NCBI GenBank assembly: GCA_964484265.1
Contig: CAZAFH010000010.1
Coordinates: 61,529 to 125,528 of the forward strand
Length of the DNA: 64,000 nt
Direction: 5' to 3'
Origin: SIAQ01 sp964484265
Lineage (GTDB): Bacteria > Planctomycetota > Planctomycetia > Gemmatales > Gemmataceae
The notes below the pieces were generated by a model, which was given only the letters and a program-made list of their open reading frames with translations, did no database searches and was not told the origin of the DNA. Positions within the stretch are counted from its first letter, which is position 1, and every line of letters begins with the position of its first letter. The translations under genes and the position numbers were made by a program. Shown here in pieces: positions 1 to 9,712 of this stretch.

Positions 1-156
1 AACACCTGGCAGGCGTTCTGGCAGACCGCCGTGGAAGGCCGAGGCGGAGCCGCCGTTGCCTCGGCTCTCGGCATCAGTATCGCCGCGGTGTATTTGGCCA
101 AGAGCCGAGTGATGGCGAAGCTGAAGTCCGAGATTCGGAGTTTGCAGGCGGAATGA
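1..156 (+). CDS. ECF RNA polymerase sigma factor, C-terminal end (partial)
   Basis: The window opens inside this gene; only the last 51 codons are present. The visible part is sigma region 4, the helix-turn-helix that reads the -35 element. It contains an AFWQTAVEG stretch and then VASALGISIAAVYLAKSRV, a pattern typical of planctomycete ECF sigma factors, and ends LKSEIRSLQAE. The next gene, 95 bases downstream on the same strand, carries an N-terminal HxxxCxxC anti-sigma-type zinc motif fused to a kinase. From that order I infer that the two products interact. Regions 1-3 lie outside the window, so the subgroup cannot be assigned. Confidence 0.8.
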   Translation, partial: NTWQAFWQTAVEGRGGAAVASALGISIAAVYLAKSRVMAKLKSEIRSLQAE

Positions 157-162
157 ATCAAA

Positions 163-236
163 CCCCAGGATGAGCGCAGAGAATCCTGGGGGTCGAGGTA
201 CGTTCACCCCCGGGATTCGCTGCGCTCATCCTGGGG
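163..236. repeat. Palindromic repeat, CCCAGG(A/G)TGAGCGCA family
   Basis: Two near-perfect inverted arms of about 30 bases (163-192 and 207-236) surround a short loop. The left arm begins CCCCAGGATGAGCGCA. It sits in the gap between the sigma factor stop and the kinase start. The same family occurs at 49005-49078. It could fold into a hairpin that tunes read-through between the two genes, but there is no T-tract. Confidence 0.85.
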
Positions 237-251
237 CTTGTGGAATATGCC

Positions 252-3200
252 ATGACACCATGCCCTAAAACCACGTTGTTACAGCAACTGCTGGACGAAG
301 CGCTTCCCGTCGATCAGAAAGATGCGTTGCAAGTGCATCTCGGATCGTGCTCGGTCTGCCAGGCGGAGATCGAACGCCTCGTCGCCAGCGGTCCGACTTG
401 GGACAGGACGGCACGAAACCTCGCTTCCGCGCCGACCGGCGACGAGACGGCACTTGTCATCGCGATGGACAAACTTCGCGAAAGCCCGACCCAGGCGGCC
501 CCGATGGACGTCAGCGCCGTCACCATGGCGACGGTCAATCCGACAGGCGGAATCGCCGACGAGGATTTGGGTTTCTTGCAGCCATCAACCAAGCCTGGCT
601 CGATCGGACGGCTGGACAAGTATGAAATCCTGTCCGTGGTTGGCAAAGGCGGATTCGGGGTCGTACTCAAGGCGTTTGACGAATCGTTGCACCGGCTCGT
701 CGCGATCAAGATCATGGCGCCACAAATCGCCGCCAATGGCGCGGCACGCCAGCGCTTCATTCGCGAAGCACGTGCCGCGGCGGCGGTGACGCACGAGCAC
801 GTCGTCGCGATTTACGAGGTCAATGAGAAAGCGCAGATACCTTACCTCGCCATGCAATTCATCGGCGGAATGACGCTGCACGATAAGCTCGAAAAAATCG
901 GTCCGCTTTCGGTCAAGGAGATCCTGCGAATTGGTTCGCAGATTGCCGAGGGTCTCGCCGCCGCGCATGGCCAGGGGTTGATTCATCGCGACATCAAGCC
1001 AGGCAATATCTTGCTGGAGAACGGCGTCGAGCGCGTCAAGATTACCGACTTCGGTCTGGCACGTTCCAAGGACGACGCAAGCGTCTCGCAGTCCGGCACG
1101 GTCGCGGGGACGCCGATGTACATGTCGCCGGAGCAAGCCAACGGCGATGCGATCGATCATCGCTCGGACCTTTTCAGCCTTGGCAGCGTGTTGTATGTGA
1201 TGTGCACGGGCAAGCCACCCTTCCGCGCCAATTCGACCCTTGCCGTGATGAAGCGCGTGGCCGAGGACACGCCAACGCCGATCCGTACCAACAACAACGA
1301 GATTCCCGAGTGGCTGTGCGGCATCATCGAGAAGCTTCACGCGAAAAAGCCCGGCGACCGCTTCCAATCGGCAGCGGAAGTCGCCGAGGTTCTAAGGCAA
1401 CGCCTGGCCGACGTGCAGGCGGGGCGATATGTCCACAGCGAGCCGCGTCCCGCTAACCTGGAGGCTGCGACTGAGCAGGCCACGCTATCGCCGACACGTT
1501 CACGGATGAGTTGGGTGCTTGCAATCGGTCTAGTTGTTCTGGGAATACTGACGTCGTTTGCCGGGGCATTAATCTTGAGCACAGGCTGGGTCGGACTGAC
1601 CGACCTGGGCAGGCTCGTCGCCCCGCTGATGCTCGTCGGCGGTCTCCCCATCGTCGCCCTCGGAACAACTATTGTCCTGGAACGCCGATCGATGCGGATA
1701 ACAGCGGGCGCATTCACCTGCCTCTTAGCCCTCGCAACGCTGGCGGCCCCCGTTGTTGCACCTCGATATTTTTCTTCAGTGCCGCGAGCCGATTATGGCA
1801 CGCTCTTCGTGGATAACCCCGATCACATCCAATACATGATCGAACCCGGCGACCTGCAACATCCAGTCAAGCTTGATCCGAACGACATGAACCATTTCTT
1901 TCTTGAACCGGGATTCTCTTATCACCTCACTGCATTCAAGGACAATGTCCTGATTCATCAACAACACATCAAAGTTCATGCGAAGGAACGGCTCCGTGTC
2001 CGCCTCCAAGATGGCTGGACCCACCTTTTCAACGGCAAGGACCTGAACGGATGGAAGACCGACCCGAAATTTCCAGGAAAATGGGAGGTCGCTGGCGGCG
2101 AATTGATCGGACGCGGGCAAGACCTGGGTTACCTCTACACGCAGCGCGGCGACTATGAGAACTTTCATATCCGCGTCGAGGCCCAAATCAACGCCGCCGG
2201 CTATGGCGGTGTTTGCTTTCGCTGCCCCTTCGGATCGCAGAACGGCAGCCTCGGCGGGTTTCGTGCCGTGATAGGTAGTCGGTTAAGTGATTTTGCCAAA
2301 GCACAGTACACAGGAACTTTGTTGCAGAGCGCCGATCAGACGTCGCCCAAGTACGGCCCCAAAACCAGCCCGGTTCTGCCGGATACCTGGTTCACCCAGG
2401 AAATCATCGCCCGGGGTACTCACATCGTTATCAAGGTGAACGGCGAGGTGGTCGCGGACTGCCCCGACGCCGATCCTATGTGGAAGCGGGGCTATCTCAC
2501 ATTGCTGGTGATGCCGAACACGGTCGTCCGCTTCCGCAAAATCGAGATCAACGAGTTGCCTCCTGACCCGCCCGCGCCCATCAACAATACTGAATGGGTC
2601 CAACTCTTCAACGGCAAAGACCTGACAGGCTGGAACTTGCCCCCTCCCACACACAAATTCTGGCGCATCGAGAAAGGCGAACTTGTCGCGAGCGGACCTG
2701 GGCCTCTGAGCTCTCGCAAACATTATCGGAATTTCCATTTCCGTATCGAAGCAATGATGGATCAACCCGGCGTCGGAAGCCAGCGCTTTCGAGTCGATGG
2801 TTGGGGGCCCGCAGGCCCGCCTGGCTATAACGCTCTCTTTAGCAGCCTCGGTGGTGTGCGCCAGACGGGAACTCTCCTGGTAATTCCGCCAGAGTCGGCC
2901 ACGGCCTCTGTCCTGACTCTCTCGAATGAAAAGCCGCTCGCGCCGGGCCAATGGTTCACGCAAGAGGTCATAGCCGACGGTCCGCACATTACCGTCAAAG
3001 TGAATGGCAAGGTCGTCACCGATTGGATCGATACCACCCACGTCTCCGGTTCCGTCGCGGTAGACGGGGACGCGAAAGCGGTCATTCGCTTCCGCAAGAT
3101 CGAGATCAAGGAACTGCCAGCGTCAAAACCGACCCGGCCCGTGCCCGTAGGCGAATGGACGCCGATCTTCAACGGCAAGGACCTCGCGGGCTGGCATACC

Positions 3201-6200
3201 CATCCGCAACAACCCGATGGCTGGAAGGTCGAGGGCGGCACGCTCGCAGGGCGCGGGCCGGCGAATCGAAACCTTTACAGCGACCGCGCGGACTTCGGCA
3301 ACTTTCATCTTCGAGCCGAGGCTCAGATCAATTACCCCGGCGAGAGCGCGATTTGCTTCCGTTGCGCCGGCGAACCAACCGGCGATTCTCCGCTCGGCTC
3401 CGTCATGCGAATCAACCAGAGCAGCACGGTGCATCCTACAGGGTCGCTGCAAATCAACGGAAAGACCGTCCTAAAATCCAACGTGCCTATCCCGTCGCCC
3501 CACGATAAGTGGATGAACCTCGAAATAATCGCCCAAGGGCCAAACATCACGCTCATGGTCAATGGAAAAGTGACAGCGAAATACGAGCAGGCGAGTGGTC
3601 GCGCCAAGGGCCATATCGTGTTCCAGGTATCGTCGCGCGACACTCTCGTGCGGTTCCGCAAGATCGAGATCAAGGAACTGCCCCCAAATTCACCCAATCC
3701 GCCGACTATCGATAGCGAATGGACCCAACTCTTCAACGGCAAGGATCTCAAGGGCTGGAGGCTTGGCAAGGAGCGTTCCGGCGTCTGGACAGTCGCAGAT
3801 GGCCGCCTGGTCGGCAGGGGGAATCAGGCGTGGCTCCTCACCGAACGCTCCGATTTTCGCGACTTTCACCTTCGCCTTCATGCCAGGTACGTCAAAGGCA
3901 CGGCCAGTTTCGTCCTGCGCGGCCAGGGCGAGCGATCGAGCGCAGGTTATTGGCTCTACATGAACAACGAAAAGGGAAACATGCATACCGGCGCCCTGAT
4001 GACGTCGGTCAACTTCAAGGCCCACACCACCATCGTGCGCGAACAGCGAACGAAACCGAATGAATGGTTCACGCTCGAAATCATCGCTCGCGGCAAGCAC
4101 TTTCGCACCTTCGTGAACGGCGAGCAGGCACTTGACTGGACCGACCCGGAAACGACGAACGTCACCCATGGAGAACTGCGGTTCAGTCTTCAGGGAAAGG
4201 ATGCCGAGTTCGAGGTAAAGGCGGTCGAGATCAAGGAGTTGCCGGAAACGGCGCCGCCAGTGCGGCCGCGCCCGCCGGGAAACTATGCGCTTGAATTCGA
4301 TGGCCAAACCAACCACATCGAAATACCGTCGTTGCGTTATGAGACGGACCAGCCGGTAACGATCGAGATGCGCGTGAAATTCGCCAAGGCGCCGGGACCA
4401 ATCGAGGATCTTGTCACCGGTGTCAGCCCCAAAAGCGCGCTGATTCTCGCCCGCATGAACGGCAACATGGTCTTCCTGGCCAGGCGCGAACTCGACGCCA
4501 ACTATGCTGGTCTCAACGCGCCGGTCCCCGACGGCGAATGGACGCACATCGCCGGTGTATGGGACGGCAAAAAGCCGCAGCTCTTTATCAACGGCAAACG
4601 TCTGCCGGGCGGAATCGTCAAAGCTGTCCCACCCGAGGCCGCGGCTCTTCAGGATAGCCATTTCCGCCTCGGAGTCGATAAGGTCGCACCGATTGCTCCC
4701 CTCAATAGTTTCTTTCATGGTCACATGGACGAAGTCCGCATCTCCAAGGTTGCGCGGTACACCGACGATTTCACGCCCGCCAACCTTTTCACGGCCGACA
4801 AGGACACTGTCGCCCTTTACCACTGCGATGAAGGTGAAGGCGAAAAGCTCATCGATGCATCGGGCAATAATCACCATGGCAAAGTCGTCGGCGTGAAGTG
4901 GGTCAAGGCCGATTGGCTGCCGCCGGAACCAACTTCCGTCGATATCCTCACTTCGCCCGAATACGAATGGAGCACGCCGGTAAACCTGGGAACCGGGATC
5001 AACTCAGGGAAACGGAACCTCAGTGCCACATTGACGGGCGACGAATGCACGATCGTCTTTGCCCGCGACGGAAAAATCTGGACCAGCCGTCGCAAGAATC
5101 GCGAGGAACCGTTCCCGAATGCCGTGCCGCTGCCGGACTACATCAACGTGGACGTGCGCGAGGAAGTGTCAATGTCAGCAGATGGGTTGCTCCTGGCATT
5201 GTGTTCCTCGCGGGACGGCAGCGAGAAGGACGATATCTGGCTGGCGACGCGCAAGTCCGTTGACGACCCGTTCGGCACGCCGGTTCGGTTGCCGAGTCCT
5301 ATAAACTCGAATTCGTATGAGCGTGCACCCGTGCTATCCGCGGACGGCCTCACGCTGCTGTTGACGTCGATGCGCCATGGAGGGAAAAGAAGCGGCGAGA
5401 TTCTGACGTTCACGCGAAAATCGCGCGACGAGCCGTTTGGCAACGAGACATTGCTTCCCGAACCGGTCAACACGGAGTCGTTCGACACGCCGAACTGGAT
5501 ATCGCCGGACGGTCGAATGATCATCACGACGATCATGAGCATGCCGCCGTTTGAAACGCGCTATCACCTGCGGGCAGGAGTTGGTCAGCCGTTCGGACCT
5601 CCCATGTCGCTTGGAACGCCGTTTGGAAAAGTGAATTCGGGCCGCCCGTGGATTTCGCCAGACGGACAGCGGATGTACTTTCATACTCGCGAACTGCCCG
5701 GTGGCCACGCAGAACTTGACCTTTGGATGACAAGCCGAGTGCTCAAGAAGAAGCCGGAGGCGACTGTTCCGCCGAAAGCCGCATGGCGACCGCTCTTCAA
5801 TGGAAAAGATCTGTCCGGCTGGGATCTGCGCGAACCCAAAGATTGGGTCGTCAAGGACAAAGAGATCCACGGAACTGGCATCGCCTACCTCGATTCCAAG
5901 GGCACGTTTGGCGACTTTCATCTTCGCTGCGAGGTCCGCGTCAGTGCAAAGGGATATGCCGATCTCATGGTCCGCGAGACCTTGAAAAATGCGATTCGGG
6001 TTCCGATCAGCGCGAGCCACTCTCCCATGACGGGAGCCTTGCTCTTTGAAAACAAGAAGACGATCGTCACCCTTACGAAGACGAATCTATCGCCCAAGCC
6101 TGACAAGTGGTACACCGTGGAGGTGATCGTTCGCGGTTCGCACGTCGTCCTCAAGGTTGATGGTGAGACAACTGCAGACGTCAAGGTTGACGGCGTCGGC

Positions 6201-6299
6201 GCTTCGGGCCGCATCGGAATTCGCCTGAACAATCCAGCGACATTCATTCGCTTTCGCGCGATCGAGATCAGGGAGTTGCCACCCCAGGCGGCGGGTTGA
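252..6299 (+). CDS. Giant zinc-finger/Ser-Thr kinase/DUF1080/LamG/PD40 fusion protein
   Basis: About 2,015 residues. Order from the N-terminus: an anti-sigma-type zinc motif (H29, C33, C36); a protein kinase at about 125-385 with glycine loop G131-G136, K153, HRD at 245-247, and DFG; hydrophobic membrane segments at about 419-510; four DUF1080 (3-keto-disaccharide hydrolase/glucanase-like) modules starting near 587, 782, 969 and 1157, each opening with a variant of LFNGKDLxGW; a LamG-like domain near 1345; PD40/TolB-like repeats near 1578; and a fifth DUF1080 module near 1845. The kinase should be cytoplasmic and the rest exported. A GTG at 240 is in frame, but the ATG at 252 gives the usual MTxCP start and avoids the upstream repeat. 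The ligand and kinase substrate are unknown; the upstream sigma factor is an obvious candidate partner. Confidence 0.9.
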   Translation: MTPCPKTTLLQQLLDEALPVDQKDALQVHLGSCSVCQAEIERLVASGPTWDRTARNLASAPTGDETALVIAMDKLRESPTQAAPMDVSAVTMATVNPTGGIADEDLGFLQPSTKPGSIGRLDKYEILSVVGKGGFGVVLKAFDESLHRLVAIKIMAPQIAANGAARQRFIREARAAAAVTHEHVVAIYEVNEKAQIPYLAMQFIGGMTLHDKLEKIGPLSVKEILRIGSQIAEGLAAAHGQGLIHRDIKPGNILLENGVERVKITDFGLARSKDDASVSQSGTVAGTPMYMSPEQANGDAIDHRSDLFSLGSVLYVMCTGKPPFRANSTLAVMKRVAEDTPTPIRTNNNEIPEWLCGIIEKLHAKKPGDRFQSAAEVAEVLRQRLADVQAGRYVHSEPRPANLEAATEQATLSPTRSRMSWVLAIGLVVLGILTSFAGALILSTGWVGLTDLGRLVAPLMLVGGLPIVALGTTIVLERRSMRITAGAFTCLLALATLAAPVVAPRYFSSVPRADYGTLFVDNPDHIQYMIEPGDLQHPVKLDPNDMNHFFLEPGFSYHLTAFKDNVLIHQQHIKVHAKERLRVRLQDGWTHLFNGKDLNGWKTDPKFPGKWEVAGGELIGRGQDLGYLYTQRGDYENFHIRVEAQINAAGYGGVCFRCPFGSQNGSLGGFRAVIGSRLSDFAKAQYTGTLLQSADQTSPKYGPKTSPVLPDTWFTQEIIARGTHIVIKVNGEVVADCPDADPMWKRGYLTLLVMPNTVVRFRKIEINELPPDPPAPINNTEWVQLFNGKDLTGWNLPPPTHKFWRIEKGELVASGPGPLSSRKHYRNFHFRIEAMMDQPGVGSQRFRVDGWGPAGPPGYNALFSSLGGVRQTGTLLVIPPESATASVLTLSNEKPLAPGQWFTQEVIADGPHITVKVNGKVVTDWIDTTHVSGSVAVDGDAKAVIRFRKIEIKELPASKPTRPVPVGEWTPIFNGKDLAGWHTHPQQPDGWKVEGGTLAGRGPANRNLYSDRADFGNFHLRAEAQINYPGESAICFRCAGEPTGDSPLGSVMRINQSSTVHPTGSLQINGKTVLKSNVPIPSPHDKWMNLEIIAQGPNITLMVNGKVTAKYEQASGRAKGHIVFQVSSRDTLVRFRKIEIKELPPNSPNPPTIDSEWTQLFNGKDLKGWRLGKERSGVWTVADGRLVGRGNQAWLLTERSDFRDFHLRLHARYVKGTASFVLRGQGERSSAGYWLYMNNEKGNMHTGALMTSVNFKAHTTIVREQRTKPNEWFTLEIIARGKHFRTFVNGEQALDWTDPETTNVTHGELRFSLQGKDAEFEVKAVEIKELPETAPPVRPRPPGNYALEFDGQTNHIEIPSLRYETDQPVTIEMRVKFAKAPGPIEDLVTGVSPKSALILARMNGNMVFLARRELDANYAGLNAPVPDGEWTHIAGVWDGKKPQLFINGKRLPGGIVKAVPPEAAALQDSHFRLGVDKVAPIAPLNSFFHGHMDEVRISKVARYTDDFTPANLFTADKDTVALYHCDEGEGEKLIDASGNNHHGKVVGVKWVKADWLPPEPTSVDILTSPEYEWSTPVNLGTGINSGKRNLSATLTGDECTIVFARDGKIWTSRRKNREEPFPNAVPLPDYINVDVREEVSMSADGLLLALCSSRDGSEKDDIWLATRKSVDDPFGTPVRLPSPINSNSYERAPVLSADGLTLLLTSMRHGGKRSGEILTFTRKSRDEPFGNETLLPEPVNTESFDTPNWISPDGRMIITTIMSMPPFETRYHLRAGVGQPFGPPMSLGTPFGKVNSGRPWISPDGQRMYFHTRELPGGHAELDLWMTSRVLKKKPEATVPPKAAWRPLFNGKDLSGWDLREPKDWVVKDKEIHGTGIAYLDSKGTFGDFHLRCEVRVSAKGYADLMVRETLKNAIRVPISASHSPMTGALLFENKKTIVTLTKTNLSPKPDKWYTVEVIVRGSHVVLKVDGETTADVKVDGVGASGRIGIRLNNPATFIRFRAIEIRELPPQAAG

Positions 6300-6408
6300 A
6301 TCAGAGACCTGGCGCGGCGATTTCAGAATTCATCTACGCAAATGCCATAAAACTTCGGAAAATACACGTATCGCCCCATCGATATGTGCATACTACCCCG
6401 AGGCGGTC

Positions 6409-9400
6409 ATGGCTCGAATCCTTATCGCGGTTCTATTGGTTGGCAGTCTCCTCTTTACGAGCATGGATCGCGGTCCACGAGCGAGTGAAAAGAAAATATC
6501 AAATCGGCCCTCGATCGACTTCAATCGGGACATTCGGCCCATTCTCTCTGATACGTGTTTCACCTGCCACGGGCCCGACGAAGCACAGCGCAAGGCCAAG
6601 CTGCGGCTGGATACGCGCGACGGCGCTCTCGCCAAGCTTCGCAGCGGCGGGCATGCGATAGTGCCCCGCAAGCCGGGCGAAAGCGAGCTGCTGCGTCGAA
6701 TTCTGTCCACCGACGCCTCGGAACAGATGCCGCCGCCGAAATCGAACAAAAAGCTAACTGCAGTACAAATCGACCTGCTCAAACGCTGGGTCGAACAGGG
6801 CGCTGAATACGCGGCCCATTGGGCGTTCGTCGCGCCTGCTCGTCCGTCGCTTCCCAAGGTTCAGCAAGGCCAGTGGGTGCGCAACGACATCGATCGATTC
6901 ATTTTGGCACGGCTTGAAAAGGAAGGCCTCAAACCATCCCCCGAGGCCGACCGCACGACGCTGATCCGCCGCCTCGCGCTGGACCTGACCGGCCTGCCGC
7001 CGACCCTGGCCGAGATCGATGCGTTTCTCAATGACAAACAGCCGGGCGCGTACGAGCGCGTCGTCGAACGATACCTTGGTTCGCCGCACTATGGCGAGCG
7101 CCTGGCGGTGGATTGGCTCGATGCCGCTCGTTTCGCCGATACGCATGGCTACCACATCGATGCCGGGCGCGACATGACGCGCTGGCGCGAGTGGGTGATC
7201 GATGCGTTCAACAACGATCTGCCGTTCGATCGCTTTACTGTCGAGCAACTCGCTGGCGACCTGTTGCCCAATGCGACCGTGGAGCAAAAGATAGCGAGCG
7301 GGTTCAATCGCAACCACATGATCAACTTCGAAGGCGGAGCTATACCCGAAGAGTATCTCAACAACTACATCGTCGATCGCGTGAATACGACATCCACGGT
7401 CTGGTTGGGACTGACGATGACGTGTGCACAGTGCCACGACCACAAGTACGACCCGATCTCGCAGCGTGAGTTTTATCAGCTCTATGCGTTCTTCAACAAC
7501 GTGCCGGAACGCGGCCTGGACGGATCCAAAGGAAATGCCGCGCCGGTCATCAAGGCGCCATCGAAACGGACGCTCGAAGCGATCGCCAAGATCGACGCCC
7601 AGCTTGCCGAGTTGAGCAAGAAACGGACCGAGCCAAACGGCGAACTCGATGCCGCCCAGGCGAAATGGCAGGCGGGCGCACTCGCCGACGGAGTCATCGC
7701 CTGGAAGGCCTTCGACGTGCAAACAATCAAGTCCGCCGGAGGAGCAACGCTTACTCGACAGGCCGACGGTTCGATCCTCGCCAGTGGCATCAATCCCGCG
7801 ACGGAGACCTACACCATCACCGGCATTGTCAACACGGGAGCCACGGCGATTCGGCTCGAAGTCCTGCCCGATCCGAGTTTCAAGGCAAACGGTCCAGGCC
7901 GATCCGAGAACGGCAATTTCGTGCTGACAAATATCCGCGCCAGCTATCGCAACGCAGATCCGCTCGAAGCTGGCGCCGGGCGACCGGTCACTATTCAGAA
8001 GGCTTCCGCGACAATCGAGCAGAAGGATTATCCGGTTACCAATGCAATCGACGGCAACGCCGGGACTGGATGGGGTATTTTCCCTAGCGTCGGCAAGCAG
8101 GCGGATGCTGTCTTCTCGTTCGCGCCGATTGGTGGTCAGGGCAAGGTCAGTCTCGCAATCACGATCGAGTTTCACTCGAAGTTCGGCCGTCATCAGTTCG
8201 GGCGCTTTCGTGTATCTGTTACCGATTCCGCACAACCGCACGGCCGTGCGAGTTTGCCCGACGAGATCGGCGTGATCTTGAGAACACCCGCCAAGGAGCG
8301 TAGCCCGGTTCAGAAAAATCGCTTGCAGGAGTATTTCCGCACGACCGTTCGGCCTCGCGGCATCAGTGCCGAGGAAGCCTCGCTTGCCGCCATGAAGGCG
8401 ACGCTCGAATCGCAGGGCACATCGACGGCGATGGTCATGCAGGAGATGGCCAAGCCGCGCGATACCTTCATGCTGCTTCGCGGCGAGTATAACAAGAAGG
8501 GAGCGAAGGTGTCCGCCGGCGTCCCCGCGTTTCTGCCTTCGCTAGCCAAGGGTGTGGACGTGAATCGTCTGGCGCTCGCCCGCTGGCTGACCGATCCCGC
8601 GCATCCTTTAATGAGCCGCGTTATCGTCAATCGTTACTGGCAGCTTTTTTTCGGGACGGGTCTAGTCAAAACCGTCGAGGATTTTGGCTCGCAAGGCGAG
8701 TTGCCCAGCCATCCCGAATTACTCGATTGGCTCGCTATCGAGTTCTCAAATCCGGCGAGCGATTCCAAACGGAAAGCCTGGAGCGTTCGCGATCTGATCC
8801 GCACGATCGTCACCTCTGCGGCATATCGGCAGTCGTCGGTCGTCCCCATGGGCGAGTTGGATCGCGACACGGAAAATCGCTTGCTGGCGCGAGGCCCGCG
8901 TTTTCGCTTGCAGGCCGAATTTATCCGCGATCAGGCCCTGGCGATCAGTGGCCTGCTCAACCGCGAGATTGGCGGAGCGAGTGTTCGCCCGTATCAACCC
9001 GCTGGCCTTTGGCAGGAACTCGCCTCGCGGCAAGACAGCAAGAACTGGTCGGCCCAGTTCTTCGTGCAGAGCAAGGGCAAGGACCTGTATCGACGAACGA
9101 TGTACACCTTCTGGAAGCGCACCAGTCCGCCGCCGCAACTGGTGACGTTCGACGCCCCGGACCGCGAGACGTGCACGGTGCGGCGGTCGCGGACGAACAC
9201 GCCGCTGCAGGCACTGGTGCTCATGAACGACCCGACCTATGTGGAAGCGTCGCGAAAGTTTGCCGAGCGGATGATCCAAAAGGAGAAATCGCCCGAGGCA
9301 CGCTTGGCGTACGCCTGGCGGCTGGCAACGGCGCGAACGCCAACCGAACGCGAGATTGGCATCTTGCAGCGTGCTCTGGAAAAACAATTGCAGATCTACC

Positions 9401-9543
9401 GCACCAATCCCAAAGCCGCCGAGGCGCTGCTGCGCGTGGGCGAATCGCCGCGCGACGATTCGATAGCCGCGCCCGATCTGGCAGCGTACACAATCCTGGC
9501 GAGTGTGATTTTGAATTTGGACGAGGTGGTGACGAAGAATTAG
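6409..9543 (+). CDS. PSD1 and planctomycete cytochrome C domain-containing protein
   Basis: 1,044 residues with an N-terminal signal sequence (MARILIAVLLVGSLLF). A PSCyt1 haem-binding domain follows, with C50, C53 and H54 in CFTCHGPD. Then comes DUF1549, containing a second CxxCH in CAQCHDHKYDP. A variable middle region (about 400-650) probably holds a discoidin-like fold, and DUF1553 forms the C-terminus. Such proteins are abundant in Planctomycetes and are predicted to be exported redox proteins; substrates are not established. ATG at 6409 is preceded by GAGGCGG. It usually pairs with a DUF1501 gene, which is missing here because ligA follows. A close paralogue lies at 49091-51964 on the other strand. 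Confidence 0.93.
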   Translation: MARILIAVLLVGSLLFTSMDRGPRASEKKISNRPSIDFNRDIRPILSDTCFTCHGPDEAQRKAKLRLDTRDGALAKLRSGGHAIVPRKPGESELLRRILSTDASEQMPPPKSNKKLTAVQIDLLKRWVEQGAEYAAHWAFVAPARPSLPKVQQGQWVRNDIDRFILARLEKEGLKPSPEADRTTLIRRLALDLTGLPPTLAEIDAFLNDKQPGAYERVVERYLGSPHYGERLAVDWLDAARFADTHGYHIDAGRDMTRWREWVIDAFNNDLPFDRFTVEQLAGDLLPNATVEQKIASGFNRNHMINFEGGAIPEEYLNNYIVDRVNTTSTVWLGLTMTCAQCHDHKYDPISQREFYQLYAFFNNVPERGLDGSKGNAAPVIKAPSKRTLEAIAKIDAQLAELSKKRTEPNGELDAAQAKWQAGALADGVIAWKAFDVQTIKSAGGATLTRQADGSILASGINPATETYTITGIVNTGATAIRLEVLPDPSFKANGPGRSENGNFVLTNIRASYRNADPLEAGAGRPVTIQKASATIEQKDYPVTNAIDGNAGTGWGIFPSVGKQADAVFSFAPIGGQGKVSLAITIEFHSKFGRHQFGRFRVSVTDSAQPHGRASLPDEIGVILRTPAKERSPVQKNRLQEYFRTTVRPRGISAEEASLAAMKATLESQGTSTAMVMQEMAKPRDTFMLLRGEYNKKGAKVSAGVPAFLPSLAKGVDVNRLALARWLTDPAHPLMSRVIVNRYWQLFFGTGLVKTVEDFGSQGELPSHPELLDWLAIEFSNPASDSKRKAWSVRDLIRTIVTSAAYRQSSVVPMGELDRDTENRLLARGPRFRLQAEFIRDQALAISGLLNREIGGASVRPYQPAGLWQELASRQDSKNWSAQFFVQSKGKDLYRRTMYTFWKRTSPPPQLVTFDAPDRETCTVRRSRTNTPLQALVLMNDPTYVEASRKFAERMIQKEKSPEARLAYAWRLATARTPTEREIGILQRALEKQLQIYRTNPKAAEALLRVGESPRDDSIAAPDLAAYTILASVILNLDEVVTKN

Positions 9544-9547
9544 TTTA

Positions 9548-9610
9548 GAAGCTGTTTCAGAACGTGGGGCAAGCTGGCAGCTTGTCGCCACAAATTAATG
9601 AAACAGCTTC
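9548..9610. repeat. Nested inverted repeat, GAAGCTGTTTCA family
   Basis: Perfect 12-base arms (9548-9559 and 9599-9610) enclose a second small palindrome, AAGCTGGCAGCTT. It lies four bases after the cytochrome stop codon and about 100 bases before ligA. It could act as a transcript-end hairpin, though no T-run follows. Confidence 0.75.
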
Positions 9611-9712
9611 CTGGCCGTTGGTTTTCGGTGGGTGCAGAATATCAGCCGAAGTCGATTTTTGTATTGCTGATAGCTGACGACTGATAGCTAAGAGCTTTTT
9701 CCCGAGGCCGCC

